DNA from: Eucalyptus grandis
Taxonomy: Eukaryota; Streptophyta; Magnoliopsida; Myrtales; Myrtaceae
Assembly (NCBI RefSeq): GCF_016545825.1
Contig: NC_052618.1
Span: 40,804,196 to 40,868,195 of the forward strand
Length of the DNA stretch: 64,000 bases
Direction: 5' to 3'
A program made the translations under genes and the position numbers. The notes under the pieces are model-generated. The model did no database searches and was not told where the DNA came from. It was given only the letters and a program-made list of their open reading frames with translations. Below are positions 57,497-64,000 of the stretch, in pieces. Positions within the stretch are counted from its first letter, which is position 1. Every line of letters begins with the position of its first letter.

Positions 57497-58634
57497 GGGA
57501 AAATTACCAAAAAAGTCCTAAACCTATTGCAATTATGCCAATTTAGTCCTAAACTTATTTTTGACCAATCAAGTCCTAAACCTTTTACTATTATTCCCGA
57601 TCACTCCATCCGGCCAAAAATGACCGGTCGGCGACGTGGCAGTGTGGCCGGCGCCAATATTTTTTTAATAATATTTTATTTTTTGAAATATTTTATTAAT
57701 TATTTTTATCTTTTTTCCTTTTTTTTTCCTCTCCCTCTTTCCTCCTCCTCTCCTCCTTCTTCCCTAGGCTCCGGCGACCGGCCAGAGGGGAGGGCTGGCC
57801 GGTCGCCGGGCCGAGAGGCGGCCGGCGGGCGAGCCCTCGCCGTCACCGGTCCCGGGCGAGGGCTCGCCTCGCCGACGCGGCCCGGCGACGGCGGGGCGAG
57901 CCCCCGCCAGATCGGCGAGGGCTCGCCTCGCGGTCGCCGGCGAGGCGAGCCCTCGCCGATCCGGTGAGGGGGCTCGCCAAGGGTCCGGAACTGATCTAGA
58001 GGAAGAAGACCTTGGAGTCGCCGACGGAGGCGACGGGGATGAGGCAGAGTCGAGGAGGCCGAGGATGCCGTCGCAAATCTTGGAGAGCTCGGCCTCGATC
58101 TTGGCGTGGTAGTCGCGGATCGCGTCTAGCAAGGCCCTCCTCGCCGGATCCGGCGAGGGCTCGCCTCGATCGCCGGCGAGGCGAGCCTCGCCAGATCCGG
58201 CGAGGAGGGCCTTGCACGACGCGACGGCGGCGCCCCCTCGCCGGACGAGGCGAGCCCTCGCCGATCAGCGAGGCTCGCCTCGCACCCGGCCGATGGCGAG
58301 GGCTCGCCCGCCGGCCGCCTCAGTCCGGCGACCGCCAGCCCTCCTCCCTGGCCGGTCGCGGAGCCAAGGGAAGAAGCAGAGAGGAGGAGGAAGGAGGGAG
58401 AGGGGAAAAAAAACAGGAAAAAGATTAAAAATTAATAAAATATTTTTAAAAATAAAATATTATTAAAAAATGTCGCTGCACGGCCGGCTGCCACATCAGC
58501 GCCGGCCGGCCATTTTTGGCCAGATGGACTAATCAGAATAATTATAAAGGTTTAGGACTCAATTGGTCAAAAATAAGTTTAGGACTAAATTTGCACAATT
58601 GTAATAGGTTTAGGACTTTTTTAGTAATTTTCCC
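57497..58634. mobile_element. Mutator-like element carrying a 14-3-3 gene fragment (Pack-MULE type)
   Basis: The 1138-bp element has long terminal inverted repeats of roughly 150-200 bp, starting gggaaaattac on each end. A 10-bp direct repeat, tccatgtttg, flanks it (57487-57496 and 58635-58644). Long inverted ends and a 9-11-bp duplication are typical of Mutator-like elements. The paralogous B promoter (near 42788) shows the empty site. The core is very GC-rich with ggcgagggctcgcctcgc-type repeats and contains a piece of a 14-3-3 gene. Confidence 0.85.
57996..58130 (-). pseudogene. 14-3-3 protein gene fragment inside the Mutator-like element
   Basis: On the minus strand the frame reads DYHAKIEAELSKICDGIL then GLLDS, and after a one-base shift LIPVASVGDSKVFFL before a stop. 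This is the conserved helix region of 14-3-3 proteins (family pattern KIE-ELSKICDGILKLLD...ESKVFYLKMKGDY). Only about 45 codons are present. 14-3-3 proteins bind phosphoserine and phosphothreonine motifs. The fragment is too short to fold into a functional protein. It is high in G+C, with third positions mostly G or C. Confidence 0.85.
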
Positions 58635-58644
58635 TCCATGTTTG

Positions 58645-58943
58645 TGTTGTTTGGGAGAGTACATGACTTGGCACATGGGCATTCTAATGAACATCTCATC
58701 AACTAGTGATTGTGGATTAACTTGTTAAATTATGTTTTAAGCTCGAGTCCGCGTGAGAGGAATCTCAAGAAATTCACTTTCTTATTTGGATTAGAATTTC
58801 TCTAATTATCTAAGGAAGGAGGCACACGTATTTTGGGGTCGTCAATTGCGTTGATTAGAGGACTTTTGCGTGTTTGTTTTCCATCGCTCAGGATATTTCT
58901 CCAAGTTTTGACAATTCAAAAGCAAAGCATGTGGGGCAAGTAC
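58645..58943. repeat. Distal upstream flank of chitinase D
   Basis: Matches 42800-43095 upstream of chitinase B up to ggggcaagtac, where another insertion begins. Confidence 0.7.
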
Positions 58944-60034
58944 TGTATAGTCCTCTCAAGAATCCTGTACAGTCCTCTCACAAGAGCAATAAATGATAGA
59001 CATGGATGATCTTGTACGGTCCTCTCAAGAATCCTATGCTCAATGGGGAGGGTCTCTTTCTCTTAAGATCCTTATGATCAAGGACTTTGGTCCTTATCCC
59101 TGGAATAGACACTTCTCACTATGCTCAATCATCAAACTGGCCTGAGCCAGTCATGCCAACCGACACTCCAAGACCCTCCAGGACTCTTGAAGAAAGATAT
59201 TTCTAAAGCACAATAAGCATATGGAATGCCATGATATCACAAAGAAGATTCATCCACAACACTGGGAGTCCTTTTGACTCTAAACTTAAAGATCTTGAGC
59301 AATGCCACATGGAAGAACAACTGACACGACATAACTTTGATGACTCAGATTATGACTCTAACTCTCGAGACGGAAGATAGATCTACTATCGCACATGTCA
59401 CTATAGTAAAGTACTATAGCAATATACTAGGGAAATCACTGTTCATATCACATAAAATAATTTCTGATTGGGATTCTCGGAGCCTATGTTTGTTCCAAGA
59501 CCTGTGAGCATGGTCTTTGTTTTTTGTGACTTCTTGAAGCATATAAAAGGCAAATATGATGTAATATTTTGGGTAGAATCTCTTGAAATAAAGTGTGTAG
59601 TTGTGAAAATTTTCTCGATCTCTCTCTAAACATTTCTTCTTCTCCAACTTGGTAGGATCCTTTAAGAAATGCAGTTTGGCTAGTTAGAAGTGTTATCATC
59701 CTGGAATTCTTGAACATCTCTATACTTTGAACTAAATTCTTGGGTAGTTCGCAGCTAAAAGGTAGTCCTTGGAAGGTTTGAACAAGGGTTCGCCTATAGT
59801 GGAATAGTATATCTGTTGAAATTGACCTTTCAATCCCTGATTCTAAGTATAGATCCCCTCATTGATTTTATCTCATGTCTCTTGTGGCGGGGGTGGGTCC
59901 TTGTGCCGTATGGGAGAGCAAAGGTATTAATTTGATTTGCCTAGAGTTTTACCTAGAGCGGGGTAGTTGAGTAATCAAGCAATCCGGATTGTTTTGAAGA
60001 GTTGTCCTGTTCTTTAGATATTTAGAGCTGCACA
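58944..60034 (+). mobile_element. Candidate solo LTR
   Basis: Starts tgtatagtcc and ends gagctgcaca. Flanks are agtac (58939-58943) and agtgc (60035-60039), one mismatch. Inside are a TATA box (tataaaagg, 59542-59550) and a polyadenylation signal aataaa (59587-59592), spaced as in an LTR. The B unit shows an empty site (caagtaccgg near 43095). There is no internal domain. The right boundary is uncertain; agtac also occurs at 60044-60048. Confidence 0.5.
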
Positions 60035-60089
60035 AGTGCTACGAGTACACCTCCCTTGGATGGACCAAATGCAAATTAATTCTGACAAG

Positions 60090-60500
60090 AAATAGTTGGT
60101 AACTTGTGGCTAATGGAGTAACAAATGATGGCTCTACTTTGCACCCCCATTTGCAGCTGTTTTAATCAGGAACTTCCATGTAAAGAATTTGATGTTAGAT
60201 ACAGACGCGAGCGGAATTCAGTTTTCCCCTAAAACCTGACCTTGGTGGTGGTGGTGGTTATGATAGCCATATTTTAGGGAGAGCGCGACCTGTTCGAAGC
60301 ATGTTGTATTGATTGTCGCAGACTGAAAAGTGCCACTAAATTTTCGATTGGATGCTGGTTCCTTCGGATGAGCAATCATTTAACACACTCTTGCCCTTTC
60401 AGTTTTAATTTCATTAGTAAATGTAGGATGCGACAAGTGACGTGTTTGCTTCGATAAGATTTCCTGCTGTTAAATGGGTACAGTCTTTTCCGCTTAAAAG
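60090..60500 (+). pseudogene. F-box/LRR-like gene remnant, unit E
   Basis: Shares the LRR-like stretch of the other units (for example gatagccatattttag near 60262 and aaagtgccactaaattttc near 60328). The F-box itself is absent. Confidence 0.35.
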
Positions 60501-60940
60501 AAGTTTCAAAGAAATGGAATCTAATACAAATTTACTGATTTTGTATCATCTTATTCATGATGATTAGAGGTAATTTTTTCAAGGCCACGTCTCAGGAGGT
60601 CCCATTGAATGTTTTATTGTGCACCGAGCATGACTAATTCGCAGGTTTGCCCATTATAAAATCCGTGAATTGTACCACCTTTGCACAAACGTTTGGAGGT
60701 GCAGATCATTGAAAACTATTAAGGCCATAGATGTTTCGTATGTGATCACAAAGTACGAATGCACGGTTTCTTATGATAGATCATACGCTGATTATAAGCG
60801 AAGATCTTTATGACTTGATATACGAAAATGACCATTTCCCTCTGTTCTTTTTTTGCTGCTTCGTCCCGGTCCGACAGGTTCTATCCTTCATTTAGCGAAA
60901 AGCCTGAGTCTGCCCCCATCGGTTGCCTCTCTGTGATCAT

Positions 60941-61120
60941 CTCATGCTAAAACCAAATCTTCAGAAAGGACACTTCCCTAATATAGTGAAGTTGCTTGGA
61001 AATTTCCCATGTCTGGACAAGTTAATTACAAGCCTGAACAATGAACATTGTAGTAACATGGTTGATTCTGCTCAGACTCCACCTTGTTTGAGTTATTCTA
61101 GATCTGCATTTCATTTTTGA
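60941..61120 (+). pseudogene. LRR-like C-terminal fragment, unit E
   Basis: Open in the same frame as 41187-41366, with LQKGHFPNIVKLLGNFPCLD, ending in TGA. Confidence 0.35.
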
Positions 61121-61475
61121 CGTTCTTCAAAGGGAAAAAAATTACAGTGATAAACCATGTCCATACAACATTTGGCATCTTTTATTTATAACTTAAAACC
61201 AATCCCGACAAATGGTCGTTGGGACACGTGAATTAGTTTAGAAATCTGTGCTTGAAATGAAATAAACCCAACCTATTCTATATGCAAACCACAATATTTA
61301 ACAAGTCGAGTATAAAGTCAGAATGGATCTCAATATATATTGCACCACGGTGACATGAATAATATATTTGACATTATTTTGAAAACATATGTGCTGTGAT
61401 CAATTCCTGTGATTACATAAGGATATTTTGCATGAGTAGTTACAAGACATATATGCAACCGAGAGAGAGAGCTTA

Positions 61476-62380
<905 letters not shown>

Positions 62381-62821
62381 CTTTGGTGTTGCGCTCAACT
62401 CACTTGGAATACTTGATTAGAGGTTACTCTCACTTTGGTGCTTGAGAATGTTGAGAATTAGGGGCTTCTTATAGGAGAAAGATCGAGCCCACCTATGATG
62501 TCCACGTTTGGTGTTTTCCGGGAGAGTGCGTGACTTACTCACCCTCCGTGGACGAACCTTGCGGAGGAACCCTTAGGTTTTCGGGGCATTGGATTCTCAC
62601 CAATGTTTGTGTTGGCAACTAAGCAGTCTAACAAATATTTCATCAACTAGCGGTTGCGGATTAACGTAGATGGCCTGTAAAAAAGTTAAGTAAGATAAGA
62701 ACAAAACCATCCTCTTTTGGTCATTAATTTACAGTTGTTCTTCCATTTTTTAACTTAAAGCCAAAAGGAATGAAGATCGTGAAGCAGTCACAAATTTGTT
62801 GTGGCGACGGATGTGCGTGCT
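62381..62821. repeat. Upstream flank of chitinase E
   Basis: 62381-62540 matches the proximal promoter of B and D. From about 62540 it diverges; no gene. Confidence 0.5.
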
Positions 62822-63448
62822 TTTGGCAGCTAATTGTTGTCTCCTGTATGTAAATTTGCTTTAATGTTGATGCTATTAGAATTGTCCTACTTCCTACATA
62901 AGCAGCTGTCTCTAGTAGTAATAATTTTTTGATGCTGAAAGTATTTCTTATTTGGCCATAGTGTGTTTAAGTTCACACCAGAAATTGTACAGAAATTTCG
63001 CGGTCAATAACATGAATCCAACGAACAAGCCAATGAAAGCTCGTTCTTGTTTGAGAACTAGAGAGATCATGAAAGTTGTTTGATTCTTGTTCTAGTCACC
63101 GTGCCGTTAGATCTTCGTGGGTTCTATCCCAATACCAACATTGCTTGTGAACTGCCTCACCTGGATTCGCAAATACATGGTTCCTTCAAGTCTGCAATTG
63201 CAAATCTTCTTATGGATTACTGCTATTGCATATACTGTCAATCTCACGATCGTGTAGTGAATACTAGGACAATCTCATGAAGCTTGCCAGCTTTATGAGA
63301 TTAGGAAGTTTTTCAATGTTCGCACGAGGAGGGCATTAACAGTTGGTTTCTCAAGACCTACTATATTTTCTCATGTGATAAAAGCACCAGGAAAAAGAAA
63401 GATAAGGAAATTTAACTGTGGCTTTCTCAAAAAACCTACTATGTGCTC
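62822..63448. repeat. Conserved spacer, copy 3 of 3
   Basis: Matches 35465-36085 and 48587-49200. The 66-codon frame at 63080-63280 is open again. The match stops at gtgctc (63448) where another element begins, so the next array unit is interrupted here. Confidence 0.6.
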
Positions 63449-64000
63449 TGTAATATTATGCAATAATGTAATATTATGTTAGTGGGCCCCAAAAGAAGAA
63501 ACTGAAAAAAAGAAACTGAAAAGTCAGTAAAACAAAAAGGAGAGGGGAGAGGGCTCGGCTAAATAGAAATTTGAGAGTTCCCTCGACCAAAAAGAAAAGA
63601 AAGAAAAGACGAAGAAGAGGAAGGAGAAGAGAAAAGGGAAAAAAAAGGAAAGGAATTTTGGCACGTGCACGTCTCGGATGCCTCGCCAAGCCGACTCGAC
63701 TCCATAACACAGCACCCGGTAAGAGATCAAGCCCCTTGTTTGTCCGATTGAAGTAATTTTTGGATTGAGGACTTAAATTCGAAATTTTTGGAAAACTGAG
63801 CGGCGAAGTCTAATTTTGGAGTCGTTGAGCCGTGTATTTTTTCAAGAATGGTAATTTAGGGTGTTGTGGAGCCGTGGGATTTTACGGATCGTGATTTGAG
63901 CTTATGGTTTGTCCAAAACAGAATTTCAAAGTTTCCCGCGCGCAGTGAACAGTACGCGTCCAGCAGCTTTGGGCCCGTATTTTGTCATTTTTCGGCTTGA
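63449..64000 (+). mobile_element. Left end of an unidentified element, runs off the window
   Basis: The match to the array spacer breaks at 63449 and new sequence begins tgtaatattatg. It has a purine-rich stretch (63490-63650) and gcgcagtgaacagtacgcg near 63940, consistent with an LTR start, but no second end is in view. Confidence 0.4.

Noticed and set aside
57764..58466. Frames of 84-157 codons around the Mutator-like element core
   Set aside because: Only the short 14-3-3-like stretch is recognisable; the rest are products of GC-rich ggcgag-type repeats.

Overview
The window is plant nuclear DNA, almost certainly from a dicot. Evidence: spliced genes with GT-AG introns, a chloroplast LIR1-type gene, class III (hevamine-type) chitinases, a MAKR6-like reading frame, and dense nested plant transposons (Copia, Gypsy-type LTRs, PIF/Harbinger, hAT, Mutator-like). 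A woody, Myrtales-like genome is my guess only. There is one assembly gap of 100 N (25643-25742). No tRNA, rRNA or CRISPR was recognised.

Layout. 1-1000: an intact three-exon LIR1 gene (+). 1456-2438: a hAT-like element with an 8-bp target duplication. 3332-12374: a PIF/Harbinger element carrying decayed Myb/SANT-like and DDE transposase genes (-); a 3.27-kb solo LTR (3697-6970) is nested in it. 12378-25642: poorly recognisable sequence, split by a 9.6-kb decayed SIRE-like Copia element with both LTRs (14517-24113). 25743-29787: MITE debris, a relic of the chitinase-unit flank, and a decayed Copia element of a second family. 29788-33039: a 3.25-kb solo LTR with an internal 88-bp minisatellite. 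33135-33973: two terminal exons of an unrecognised gene.

34900-63448 is a tandem array of repeated units. A typical unit has a degenerate F-box/LRR-like gene (+) facing, tail to tail, a class III GH18 chitinase (-). There are five chitinase copies. A (36872-38860) is split by a 1.09-kb DNA transposon. B (41772-42665) is the only uninterrupted frame. C (49991-50939) is a multi-lesion pseudogene. D (53443-57364) is split by a 3-kb Copia element. E (61476-62380) has a one-base frameshift. A MAKR6-like reading frame occurs twice (35103, 48224). The block around A (about 27240-39170) is duplicated at about 45510-51235; the second copy has lost about 5.65 kb and lacks the transposon in A.

Main biological message: no chitinase copy here looks like a normal active enzyme. 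A, B, C and D have lost one or both acids of the DxxDxDxE motif. E keeps the motif but has lost the SxGG motif, two cysteines and its frame. The array looks like a family decaying or shifting to non-catalytic (lectin- or storage-like) proteins while several mobile elements land in genes and promoters. Other notable items are a Mutator-like element carrying a 14-3-3 gene fragment just upstream of chitinase D, and a truncated Copia LTR whose TATA box now lies upstream of the second MAKR6-like frame.
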